Positions 45,762-54,056 of a DNA stretch of 64,000 bases are shown piece by piece. The notes beneath the pieces are model-generated. The model was not told the origin of the DNA. It ran no database searches and saw only the letters and a program-made list of their open reading frames with translations. The stretch spans positions 760 to 64,759 of the forward strand of contig JABDGK010000002.1 of the NCBI GenBank assembly GCA_013286085.1. The letters are read 5' to 3'. Source of the stretch: Gammaproteobacteria bacterium (GTDB lineage: Bacteria; Pseudomonadota; Gammaproteobacteria; DSM-16500). The position numbers and the translations under genes were made by a program. Within the stretch, counting starts at the first letter, position 1; every line of letters begins with the position of its first letter.

Positions 45762-46663
45762 TAAATAATTCCCTTGTAAATATAAAAGCCTAATACAGTA
45801 ATAATGAGACTTATGAGCCCAATAATAATGAGGAGCAACGGTTTACTTGAGGAATAGGCAATATCAGTGTCTTTAATCGCAAGTTTCATGGCTTGAGTCG
45901 AGACCCTATCCTCCCCTCTTCCATATGCAACAAGCAATGCTTTATGGCAGAGAATATTAACGATGCGCGGTACACCCTGACTTGCTTTAAATAAGATATT
46001 TCGTGCCCGATCACTAAATAAAGCGCCAAATGTATAGCCAGCCGTTGCTAAACGATGAAATAAATAACTATCTAAATCATCACGATTCATCAGTGGCAAA
46101 TAATATGAAAAACTGATGCGCTGTTTTAACTGGCGAAAACTAGGTTGATCTAATCTTTCATCTAGTTCGGGTTGCCCAAACAATACAACTTGTAATAGCT
46201 TCGTTGTTTCAGTTTCAAGATTCGTTAATAATCGCAATGTTTCAAGACTTTCAGGCGGAATGGCCTGTGCTTCATCGATTAATAAGACAATATGTTTTCC
46301 ATCGGCATGCAGAGACAGTAAACGATCGTTGATATACGTTAATAATTCGTGTTGGTCCTGTAATGATCTAGGATCAATGCCAAGTTCGCGTGCTAAGGCT
46401 TTGCGCAGTTCGATGGGATTTAAATCTGGGTTAGGAATATAGGCAGTGACAAAGTCGCCATCGAGGCTATCAAGCAGTTTACGGCATAGCAATGTTTTAC
46501 CTGATCCAACTTCGCCGATAATCTTAATAAATCCTTCGCCACTGCGAAGACTAAATAATACGGTATTGAGGGCTTCTTGGTGGCCTTTCAAATGGCAAAA
46601 AAAGCCAATATTTGGCGTAATTGTAAAGGGAAGCTCTTTAAATTTAAAATACTCTAAGTACAT
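45761..46663 (-). CDS. mshM: MSHA biogenesis ATPase MshM (ExeA-like)
   Basis: An AAA ATPase of 300 residues related to ExeA/GspA. Start MYLEYFKFKELPFTITPN is typical; Walker A is GEVGSGKTLLCRKLL and Walker B is IVLLIDEAQAIPPE. One membrane helix lies at the C-terminus (LLLIIIGLISLIITVLGFYI). It is thought to act in moving or assembling the secretin through peptidoglycan. Confidence 0.92.
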   Translation of the reverse strand: MYLEYFKFKELPFTITPNIGFFCHLKGHQEALNTVLFSLRSGEGFIKIIGEVGSGKTLLCRKLLDSLDGDFVTAYIPNPDLNPIELRKALARELGIDPRSLQDQHELLTYINDRLLSLHADGKHIVLLIDEAQAIPPESLETLRLLTNLETETTKLLQVVLFGQPELDERLDQPSFRQLKQRISFSYYLPLMNRDDLDSYLFHRLATAGYTFGALFSDRARNILFKASQGVPRIVNILCHKALLVAYGRGEDRVSTQAMKLAIKDTDIAYSSSKPLLLIIIGLISLIITVLGFYIYKGII

Positions 46664-46704
46664 TAGATAGTCCTAGTAATAAATTTGCTGTCAGGATTGA
46701 TGAC

Positions 46705-48471
46705 TTAATTACACACACTACATCCGTCAGTCTTTTCTCCCTGATTACCAAATGTTTCTGGTAGGCCACCTAGATGAAAATCTCTTTTGTCTCGCCCAAA
46801 GTCATTATCTGCACGTTCAAGACTTTGTGTCCAAACTTTATTATTTGCCAAAATAGGACGTAATAAAATGATAAGTTCAGATTTCGTAGAAACTTGATTA
46901 GTGCGACGAAACAGGGCACCAAAGAAAGGAATTTTTGATAATACAGGTGTGCCACCAATACTTTCTAGGGTGTTATTTTGCATCAGGCCGCCAATAACGA
47001 CTATTTGACCATTCCTGGCGCGAACGATATTATCCGATTCTCGTATCGTACTGAGCGCTAATGGTAATTGTAATGTACCACCTGACGCACCAAGGTTAAT
47101 GGTTTTTTGCTGTTCTGTTACATTACTCACCGATGGATGGACATGCAAAATAACACTGCCATCTTTCGCAATTTGTGGTGTTATATCGAGTGTTACACCA
47201 GAGAAAAATGGTGTTAAGTCGACATTTTGAGATGGTAGCGTATTGTTCCCGACGACCGAATTTGTTGTCGAAACACCCGTCACAAAAAATTGATCTTGCC
47301 CTACTTTTATAACGGCTTTTTGATTATTTACAGTGGAAATTCGAGGGCTCGACAGGGTTTGTACATTGCCTTGTGTTTGTAAAAATTGTACCAGCGCGCG
47401 AAAGCTACCTTTGATATTGACTGTAAAAATAGGGTCAAATCCTTGCAGCCCAGTGCCATTGAATGCACCCGTACCCGAAACGCCACCTGAGTTGGGTCCA
47501 TTACCTGATTGGCTGAATACCGCTTCATCACTCAGAGGATTGCCCAATAAACTCCAGTCAATGCCTGAATCAAAAGAATCAGTCAACTGAACTTCCAGTA
47601 CTTTTGCTTCGAGAATAATTTGGCGTTGTAAATTGGATTGAATCCGGTCGAGATAGCGTGCTATTTGATGCAACTCAATTGGAAATGCTCGAACAATCAC
47701 TAAACCAGCCTGGGCATTAATAATGACAGATCTGTTTTTATCTGCAGGAATAATTTCTTTTAGTGAAATTTCTAGATCATGCCAAAAGTTTTCTTGTGAG
47801 GTTGTGCTCACCGAACTACTCGATACCGTATTATTTGATGAAGAGCCGCCGCCTGAGCTACTACCTGAGCCACCGCTTCCTACACTGACCGTGCCTACTT
47901 TATTACTCACCTGGCCGGAGGTCATTTCGGTGGTTGATTTGCCATTGCGAACAACATCCAGATAATTAACTGTAAATATTTGCGTTTCTAATTCAGGTGG
48001 AGAAACTTCATAGCCGTAGGTTGTTTTGCGATAATCATAACCATAAATATCTCGAACTGCATCCATCGCTTCTTCAATAGTGACATTTTTTAAAGATAAT
48101 GTGACGGTGCCTTCAATATTAGGGTCAACAACCATATTGTAAGGCGTGCCATCTACCAACCCCGTAAAAAACACTTTAGCGGGCATTTTATCGGCTGCTA
48201 CATCGAAGCGTTTGTGTAAAATAGATGTTTCCGTGTTAAATGTCGGGTTTGTTTGTGGCAACATGGCATCACTCACCGAGCGCGGGATTCTGCGCGCGGT
48301 TTTTCTGTCGAGTGATTTATCGATGTTAATGGCTTCCTGCAACGTGGCGTGTGTTTGTAAGATAGAAGTTGGATATTTAGGAGGCGTTGTTGAACAGCTG
48401 ATTAGTGTCACAATTAGCGCCACTAAGAGTGTAAATTTTTTAAAGCTTCGATAAAAGATATCCATATCCAC
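46705..48471 (-). CDS. mshL: MSHA outer-membrane secretin MshL
   Basis: The 588-residue outer-membrane pore. The signal sequence ends in a lipobox-like LISC (residues about 23-26), suggesting a lipoprotein secretin. An STN-type domain follows (FFTGLVDGTPYNMVVDPNIE), then a Gly/Ser-rich loop, and the secretin domain ending with VVIGGLMQNN and SKSELIILLRPIL. GTG start with AGGA six bases before; ATG two codons later is possible. The very C-terminal Cys pair is unusual. Confidence 0.93.
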   Translation of the reverse strand: MDMDIFYRSFKKFTLLVALIVTLISCSTTPPKYPTSILQTHATLQEAINIDKSLDRKTARRIPRSVSDAMLPQTNPTFNTETSILHKRFDVAADKMPAKVFFTGLVDGTPYNMVVDPNIEGTVTLSLKNVTIEEAMDAVRDIYGYDYRKTTYGYEVSPPELETQIFTVNYLDVVRNGKSTTEMTSGQVSNKVGTVSVGSGGSGSSSGGGSSSNNTVSSSSVSTTSQENFWHDLEISLKEIIPADKNRSVIINAQAGLVIVRAFPIELHQIARYLDRIQSNLQRQIILEAKVLEVQLTDSFDSGIDWSLLGNPLSDEAVFSQSGNGPNSGGVSGTGAFNGTGLQGFDPIFTVNIKGSFRALVQFLQTQGNVQTLSSPRISTVNNQKAVIKVGQDQFFVTGVSTTNSVVGNNTLPSQNVDLTPFFSGVTLDITPQIAKDGSVILHVHPSVSNVTEQQKTINLGASGGTLQLPLALSTIRESDNIVRARNGQIVVIGGLMQNNTLESIGGTPVLSKIPFFGALFRRTNQVSTKSELIILLRPILANNKVWTQSLERADNDFGRDKRDFHLGGLPETFGNQGEKTDGCSVCN

Positions 48472-48537
48472 GACAATTCCTATGATTACGCCAGCATTTT
48501 TTTCATTTTATATGATTTATTTAAATTTTTACACTAG

Positions 48538-48870
48538 TCATTTTGAAATCCTAACCTTAGGTGTTTGCGATTTGTCGCGTAACATTAAGATGAAATTCCC
48601 GTTTGGGCTGTCAATAGAAACGACATTTTTATCAATAGAGATTATTTTAGCACCATCAAATTGGTCGCCGACATGGTGTATTTTGCCATTTATAACAGCG
48701 AGTCGGTTATCTGTTGAGATCATAATAGCGCTTAAAACAAAGGAATTATTCGGTGCAGCATTTGTAAAATTAGATGGTTTGGTGGGGTCAATTAAGCCTT
48801 CGGCATGCACTGCCGATGATAATAACAAAACAAATAGCGATGTTTTTATCCAGTATTTATTCATAAGCAC
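48538..48870 (-). CDS. mshK: MSHA biogenesis protein MshK (PilP-like)
   Basis: The 110-residue exported protein has signal peptide MNKYWIKTSLFVLLLSSAVHA, then LIDPTKPSNF and a small beta domain with LAVINGKIHHVGDQFDGAKI, similar to GspC/PilP homology regions. It probably links the inner platform to the secretin MshL. It lies between mshJ (adjacent, 1 bp) and mshL. Confidence 0.85.
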   Translation of the reverse strand: MLMNKYWIKTSLFVLLLSSAVHAEGLIDPTKPSNFTNAAPNNSFVLSAIMISTDNRLAVINGKIHHVGDQFDGAKIISIDKNVVSIDSPNGNFILMLRDKSQTPKVRISK

Positions 48871-49494
48871 TCAATTATTGCTTACAATTAATAAATTAAT
48901 AGTCACTGTTGCAAGCGGGTAATTATTCACTTTATATAATATGCTATTCCACGAGAGACACCAGGGTAAACTTTCCAGCTGTGCTAAATAAGAAATCGTA
49001 TTGAAGTAATCACTATTAAATGTAATTTCAACATTATTCCCTGTGAGCGGTTTTGCTAATTCCGTTGTGTTAGTCGTATCTTGTGTAATCTGTTTCCCGC
49101 TTTTTAAGTTAATAAATTGTACTTTATGATCTATATTTAACATTTGTTTGATAATATTATCTGCATCTGATGCAGAAGCGATGCCAAATTTCGATTGATC
49201 AGTAGTTTGTTTTTTATTTTTAACGCGTTCCGTTGCTTCACTTTCAATTTTTTTAGTTTCTGTGGTAAAAATAGCAATTTGTTTTTCTAATGTAGTCGAC
49301 TCTTGTTTCATGAGCAGGCGCTCTGACTGAACTGGATTGTATAAAAATATATACCAAACAGTATAAATGATTACCCACCCCGTTAATAACAATGCAATGC
49401 GTTCGCGATGTTTGCGACGACTTAACCAGAGTTGCAATGAATTAAATAAACTATGCAGTGGCGTATCATTCATATTAGCTAGACGCCTTACCAA
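48871..49494 (-). CDS. mshJ: MSHA biogenesis protein MshJ (PilO-like)
   Basis: The 207-residue protein has one membrane helix (about 30-52), a coiled coil (LMKQESTTLEKQIAIFTTET) and a ferredoxin-like periplasmic domain with PLTGNNVEITFNSDYFNTIS typical of PilO. It forms the alignment complex with the PilN-like protein. It overlaps the upstream gene by 20 bp and touches mshK. Confidence 0.88.
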   Translation of the reverse strand: MVRRLANMNDTPLHSLFNSLQLWLSRRKHRERIALLLTGWVIIYTVWYIFLYNPVQSERLLMKQESTTLEKQIAIFTTETKKIESEATERVKNKKQTTDQSKFGIASASDADNIIKQMLNIDHKVQFINLKSGKQITQDTTNTTELAKPLTGNNVEITFNSDYFNTISYLAQLESLPWCLSWNSILYKVNNYPLATVTINLLIVSNN

Positions 49495-50029
49495 TTAATT
49501 GAAAGTTTAAGGGTTGTGTTGATGTTGATGATGTGTTGATTGACTCCGTGAGCTCTTTTAATTCGAAATTCAGTTCCTTAAATATAGGTAGTTTTTTTAA
49601 TTGAATTAAATATTGTTCTGTTTGCGTTGCTCGTAAGGCAAAACCTTTCAAGCTAACTTCTTTGCCGTGATTGGTTACCGCGATATCTGTTAACCAAACA
49701 CCCGCTGTGATCGCTTGTGCAAACCCTTCCATGTATTTAGAAAATTTTGTATTGCAAGATGATAACAAACTTGAGTTTAATAATGTCATTGATGCGGGTG
49801 ATTGTGGGTATTTGGCTGCTGTTGTAATCAATTGTTGTTTTGTTGTTTCCAGTTCTGCTTCAAGGTGATTATGGTGAGATAATTGGTAATTTTTTAAAAG
49901 TAAGCACCACAGATATACCAGCATCAACGATAACAAGAAAACGCCATAAAAAGTTAATAGCCGCTTAGCATCTAACGGTGATTTAATCGGTAAAGAAATA
50001 TACTTAGCAAGATTAATTTGTTGATACAT
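49475..50029 (-). CDS. PilN-like MSHA biogenesis protein
   Basis: The 184-residue protein starts MYQQINLAKYISLPIKSP, the PilN/MshI2-type cytoplasmic motif that docks on the actin-like MshI, followed by one membrane helix (28-46), coiled coil and a small periplasmic domain (FAQAITAGVWLTDIAVTNHG). It overlaps both neighbours (mshI and mshJ), so translation is coupled. Confidence 0.87.
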   Translation of the reverse strand: MYQQINLAKYISLPIKSPLDAKRLLTFYGVFLLSLMLVYLWCLLLKNYQLSHHNHLEAELETTKQQLITTAAKYPQSPASMTLLNSSLLSSCNTKFSKYMEGFAQAITAGVWLTDIAVTNHGKEVSLKGFALRATQTEQYLIQLKKLPIFKELNFELKELTESINTSSTSTQPLNFQLIGKASS

Positions 50030-51008
50030 ATTCTAGCTCATCTCTTAATACACCACCAATAATAGATAAATGCTGAAATTCTAGTGAGCGACTTAACTTA
50101 TGTTTAGCAGGTAATACTTCATGTAAGTTTAGGTTTAATGCTTGTAAACGTAAGCGTTGTGCTAGATAAGACGCAATATCTAGCACATCAGCGCTTAAGG
50201 AAGCGACTAATACTTTTGTAGGTGCTGGGTAACGCCACTGGCTTTGGAAATAATCGAATGAGCGCTGTACTTCAAGTGCTAGTTTATCCAAATAAGTAGC
50301 GACGTTTTCTTGGTTTACGGATGCCTGAGTTAACGAATTAAAATTCCAATCTAAATGCCGCGAAAAATAAAATAATTTTTGTCGTGTAATAATTAATTGG
50401 CTAGCTTCTTCTTGTAAATATAATAGTGCAGTTGACCCGTCGTCTTTTTCATAAAGTGAATTAATATTGCGAAGTGCTAATTCTTGAATATCAATTGATG
50501 ATAAGTTTAAACCGCTCTCTGAAATTTGTGAGGCGATAGGTTGAATATAACTTGCTTGCGCAGTCACAATCATAATCATTTTTTTAGGGTTAGAAATTTG
50601 TGCGGGCGGAATGGGAAACGAATCTATTAGTGCATCATCAATTGGATAGGGCAATAATTTTCTGATTTGCCAACGAATGGCGGATTGAAATTCTTCTTCT
50701 TTTACGGGAAGTTCATCATATATCAGCATCTGATACTGGCTAGGATTCAAAACCCATGAACAATTGACACCATCAAGATTATGTTTTTTGACTATTCCCC
50801 ATAGCTCCATCATAAAAGTAGATGGACTGCAGACTACATTTTCAATAAAGTCTAATTCAGTCTTTGTTTTGTCTTTTCGTAAGCAAGCTAATGTAAAACC
50901 TGTGGTTGTAACACCAATAGAACAGAAAGCATCATCTCGAGCCGGATTGATGAGGCTGATTTTTGCAATTTTTTCAAATTTTTCTTTCAGGTAGTTAATA
51001 CTATACAT
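50013..51008 (-). CDS. mshI: MSHA biogenesis protein MshI (PilM-like)
   Basis: An actin-fold cytoplasmic protein of 331 residues: phosphate-loop-like SIGVTTTGFTLACLRKDK, AIRWQIRKLLPYPIDDALID and LLYLQEEASQLIITRQKL; the latter parts match the PilM/MshI pattern. It anchors the periplasmic alignment proteins to the inner side. It is the first gene of the minus-strand MSHA run that extends to the pilin at 41034. Confidence 0.88.
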   Translation of the reverse strand: MYSINYLKEKFEKIAKISLINPARDDAFCSIGVTTTGFTLACLRKDKTKTELDFIENVVCSPSTFMMELWGIVKKHNLDGVNCSWVLNPSQYQMLIYDELPVKEEEFQSAIRWQIRKLLPYPIDDALIDSFPIPPAQISNPKKMIMIVTAQASYIQPIASQISESGLNLSSIDIQELALRNINSLYEKDDGSTALLYLQEEASQLIITRQKLFYFSRHLDWNFNSLTQASVNQENVATYLDKLALEVQRSFDYFQSQWRYPAPTKVLVASLSADVLDIASYLAQRLRLQALNLNLHEVLPAKHKLSRSLEFQHLSIIGGVLRDELEYVSTN

Positions 51009-51101
51009 GATATGAAATGACGCCTGAGATGAAATTAATTTATTGTCTTATAAATATTAAAAATTTGCTACACTATAATTCGAATCAAATGGAATTGGTG
51101 G

Positions 51102-51290
51102 ATGAATCGAATGTCGCAACAGTCTTGCAATGGGTTCACTCTTATTGAGCTCGTAGTGATCATAATGATTATATCTGTGCTAGCTGTATTCGTTACAGCG
51201 AATTGGCCGGGGTTAACTCTCAATTTAGGTGCGCAAACAGAGCAGCTCGCTGTTGATCTGCGTTACACGCAAAGTTTATCAATGACTCAA
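51102..51290 (+). pseudogene. Truncated MSHA-type pseudopilin gene
   Basis: The first ~63 codons encode a prepilin N-terminus: leader MNRMSQQSCNG, cleavage site G|FTLIELVVIIMIISVLAV with Glu5, then LAVDLRYTQSLSMTQ as in MshC/GspH-type minor pilins. From about 51286 the DNA instead matches the 3' end of an RND transporter in another frame, and the pilin frame runs to a chance stop at 51338. The rest of the minor pilin is gone. Confidence 0.82.
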
Positions 51291-51636
51291 CATTTATTCC
51301 GGCATTGGCTTAGTGACACTCATTGGCTTAATCAGTAAGCATGGAATTTTGATGGTGGATTTCGCAAATAAAATTCAACAACACGAGGGACTGGATATAC
51401 AAGCCGCCATTATTAAAGCCGCCACACTGCGCTTGCGCCCTATTTTAATGACCACCGCAGCCATGGTATTGGGCGTTGTTCCGCTAATTTTGGCATCCGG
51501 CGCGGGGGCAAAAAGTCGTTTTGATATCGGTTTAGTCATTGCGTCGGGGATGTTAGTGGGAACCTGCTTTACTTTATTTGTTGTACCGACGATGTATACA
51601 TTTTTCGCTAAAAAACATGATAGAATTGAAATATAA
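51286..51636 (+). pseudogene. C-terminal remnant of an RND efflux transporter gene
   Basis: The frame from 51286 reads LNIYSGIGLVTLIGLISKHG, then LRPILMTTAAMVLGVVPLIL, GAGAKSRFDIGLVIASGM and FTLFVVPTMYTFF: the last membrane helices of an inner-membrane RND pump (AcrB/MexB/OqxB type, normally ~1000 residues). An in-frame TGA lies just before, at 51283. Only the last ~116 codons remain, so it cannot function as a pump. Confidence 0.88.
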
Positions 51637-51695
51637 TGCCATATCACAAATCAGTATGATTGCACTGGCTTGTCAAAACTACGTGATTCTCCCTT

Positions 51696-52898
51696 ATGCC
51701 ATTTTATACTACCGCAAAAATCACTCTTGAACCGCTAACATCATTACTCGCCATCTACGAAGGGACGAGGCAATATGATCTAGATAGTCATGTGATGGTA
51801 CATCGTTTGCGAGTTAAACTCTTCAACTCATTCACTGCTGATATTGATACGGATTTTATTATTCAATTAAAAAATCTCATTACCGAAGAAGAGCAGCTGC
51901 ACACACAAAACACCGATAATATTTCTGATCACTTATATAACAAACTAATCGTTCTTTTAAAAAAAACCCAACACGAACTAACCCCAAATAGCGCTGTCTA
52001 TTTGCTCGCAAAGCGTCTATCAACTTTATTACAACTTAATATAGTCCCTGAAATAATAATAGAAAAAACAGAATTTTTAGCCACACTCCAATTACTCTGT
52101 GAAAGCCTACTCTCCAGATTGGCATTCGAAAGACATATCCCCATTGTCGGATATCTCAATATCTTATGGCGAATTTATGGAATTATTTGTAATACGCACG
52201 ATCATAAAAATCGACAAGAAACACAAACTTTTATTATGGAGAACGCCGCCAACTTAATGACAGTCGAAACAGGCCATGCTGAATTATTAACAAAATGTGC
52301 GGAATATGCAGCAGCAATGTCATTACCAGAAGTGCCAAGACTCTACTTTGTCAACGATAAAAAAGAATTTGCCTATGCGTTAGTTTGTCCAGCGCCAACA
52401 GATAAAGTGGGTGTGATCGTCATAAACAATCAATATTTTAATCTATTCGATGAGGAAGAAAAATATGCTGTATTAGCCCATGAACTAGCCCATCAAAAGG
52501 ATTATTTATTTTCTTACAATCTATATCTAACCTATCGAATACCATCGATTATTCCAATCGCCGCTACTTTGATTAGTGAGTTGGCCTCTATGATATTATC
52601 GGAAGTTGCACCGGATTATAAAGATACGTACCAATCGGCACTATTGCATTTTTTCCTTATTACAATACTTGTTTTACTTCTACAAAAATTCATTACACAT
52701 AAAAGCGAATACGATGCTGATGACGAAGCGAGAAACTTGGCTGGACCATTAGCACATGCTTCAGCAATCAGAACACTACAAAAAATTAATCACTCACAAA
52801 AACTATTTCACCGTCGACCTCTACTCACCACAATTTTAGAAGATATCCATGTAAATGATATCTTCTCTTCTCATCCATCTCATAAAAAACGCCTGTAA
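51696..52898 (+). CDS. Membrane M48-family metallopeptidase with a long N-terminal domain
   Basis: The 400-residue protein has the zinc motif AVLAHELAHQKD (His262, Glu263, His266) and third ligand E338 in SEYDADDEA, with SSHPSHKKRL at the end, the normal M48/HtpX C-terminal signature. Two membrane helices (about 283-302 and 316-333) lie between the ligands, as in HtpX. The first ~195 residues form a helical domain I do not recognise, and no signal peptide precedes it. It may process membrane proteins; given the accessory surroundings a host target is possible. Confidence 0.85.
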   Translation: MPFYTTAKITLEPLTSLLAIYEGTRQYDLDSHVMVHRLRVKLFNSFTADIDTDFIIQLKNLITEEEQLHTQNTDNISDHLYNKLIVLLKKTQHELTPNSAVYLLAKRLSTLLQLNIVPEIIIEKTEFLATLQLLCESLLSRLAFERHIPIVGYLNILWRIYGIICNTHDHKNRQETQTFIMENAANLMTVETGHAELLTKCAEYAAAMSLPEVPRLYFVNDKKEFAYALVCPAPTDKVGVIVINNQYFNLFDEEEKYAVLAHELAHQKDYLFSYNLYLTYRIPSIIPIAATLISELASMILSEVAPDYKDTYQSALLHFFLITILVLLLQKFITHKSEYDADDEARNLAGPLAHASAIRTLQKINHSQKLFHRRPLLTTILEDIHVNDIFSSHPSHKKRL

Positions 52899-52921
52899 CT
52901 TGTTTTCTCCACTCCACAGAT

Positions 52922-53869
52922 CTACATAGGTTTGAGAGACGACCTTGATTCACTTTGGCTAACCGGTATAGCAGCCCTGTTGTCGTTGAAAAATTGCTGC
53001 ACTTCTTCAACAAACTGTTTTATTTCTTTTCCGATAGGTAATGCTGTCACCTCATCTAAATGTATATATTCTTCGTGAAATACAGATCTGAATAAAGCTA
53101 ATCGTTCCGCCGCATCTTCTTTCTCATAAAGACACGCTTGCAAGCGACTAAAAATTTGACTCGAATGCACCAATTTCTTTAGATGTGGGTTATTAGATAA
53201 GGCTCTCTCAACTGATTTAGATATTGCTAATGCAGCAACAAATTGATGATTATAAAACGCATCTAGTTTTTCTTTACAAGCTGCACATTTGCTCTCTAAT
53301 TCTCCCAATAAGTTAATTAACTTGATTTCATCACGTTTATGTATCGATGCGTAAACATCTAGAATTCCTTCGTTTTCAAATAGCAATTCTGGTTGAGCAT
53401 TATTTTTTTTCTGAAAAAAATAGCTATACCAACCTTCTTTAGGTTTCATAAAAGAAACTGCCGCATACAAAGAATTTAATGAATTAGCCGATTCTCCATC
53501 ACCAACTTCGATATAGATAGCAATGAGATCTTCCAGTTTTTTATATAGAATTGTTAAGTTCGGCGCATGGTCGCGGTTAAATTTTTTAAGTAATACAATT
53601 TGTAATCGTAACCTATCATCCTCTGACATCCCATTACCTGGCCTTGATAATTGTCGGATACGAATTAATTCTTTGCTGAATCTTGTGATGTCTGCTGCTA
53701 GCGGATCAGGAAACTGAATCACTTCATTTTCAGAAAACCCTGCATCCACCGCCTTAAAACAGAGCATGGAATACAGTAGCCCCTCTGGTTTAAGGCCTTT
53801 TTGGATACGCAAATAACTCCGAAACTTAGGCAGTGGCAATGCGAGAATTATCTCTATGAGTTGCTTCAT
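52922..53869 (-). CDS. Orphan helical protein
   Basis: The 315-residue protein belongs to no family I recognise and is soluble-looking, mostly helical, with a Ser-rich tail (SQSESRSSLKPM). A C-x2-C pair (CAACKEK) lies around residue 194. Its first codons (ATGAAGCAACTCAT) fall within a 21-bp sequence repeated at 55933-55953, so its original upstream region has probably been displaced by the intervening 2-kb segment. It ends 23 bp from the convergent M48 gene. Confidence 0.7.
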   Translation of the reverse strand: MKQLIEIILALPLPKFRSYLRIQKGLKPEGLLYSMLCFKAVDAGFSENEVIQFPDPLAADITRFSKELIRIRQLSRPGNGMSEDDRLRLQIVLLKKFNRDHAPNLTILYKKLEDLIAIYIEVGDGESANSLNSLYAAVSFMKPKEGWYSYFFQKKNNAQPELLFENEGILDVYASIHKRDEIKLINLLGELESKCAACKEKLDAFYNHQFVAALAISKSVERALSNNPHLKKLVHSSQIFSRLQACLYEKEDAAERLALFRSVFHEEYIHLDEVTALPIGKEIKQFVEEVQQFFNDNRAAIPVSQSESRSSLKPM

Positions 53870-53875
53870 GTCATT
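53855..53875. repeat. 21-bp direct repeat, copy 1
   Basis: Starts tatgagttgc and ends cttcatgtcatt; identical over 21 bp and in the same orientation to 55933-55953. It covers the start codon of the 315-residue gene. Confidence 0.92.
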
Positions 53876-54007
53876 GTTCTATTCTATTCCATATGCAGGC
53901 GATTATACTGGTTATACATGGGAAAAAAGAGCAATACAATCAATTTATAACGGAATGAACGTGCGGTATCGGCGTATCACCGCCGCTAAAATAATCGGGG
54001 GTCGTGC

Positions 54008-54013
54008 TATAAT
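54008..54013 (+). promoter_or_regulatory. Possible -10 element for the coiled-coil gene
   Basis: A perfect TATAAT (in gctataataaaac) lies 44 bp before the chosen start codon at 54057. No good -35 is visible at the usual distance. Confidence 0.35.
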
Positions 54014-54056
54014 AAAACAATCGTACAGATCAGGAATAGCGATTGGAGACATCAAC

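Noticed and set aside
53856..54056. N-terminal extension of the coiled-coil gene back to 53856
   Set aside because: It overlaps the start of the divergent gene and the direct repeat; the ATG at 54057 has GGAG and a TATAAT upstream.
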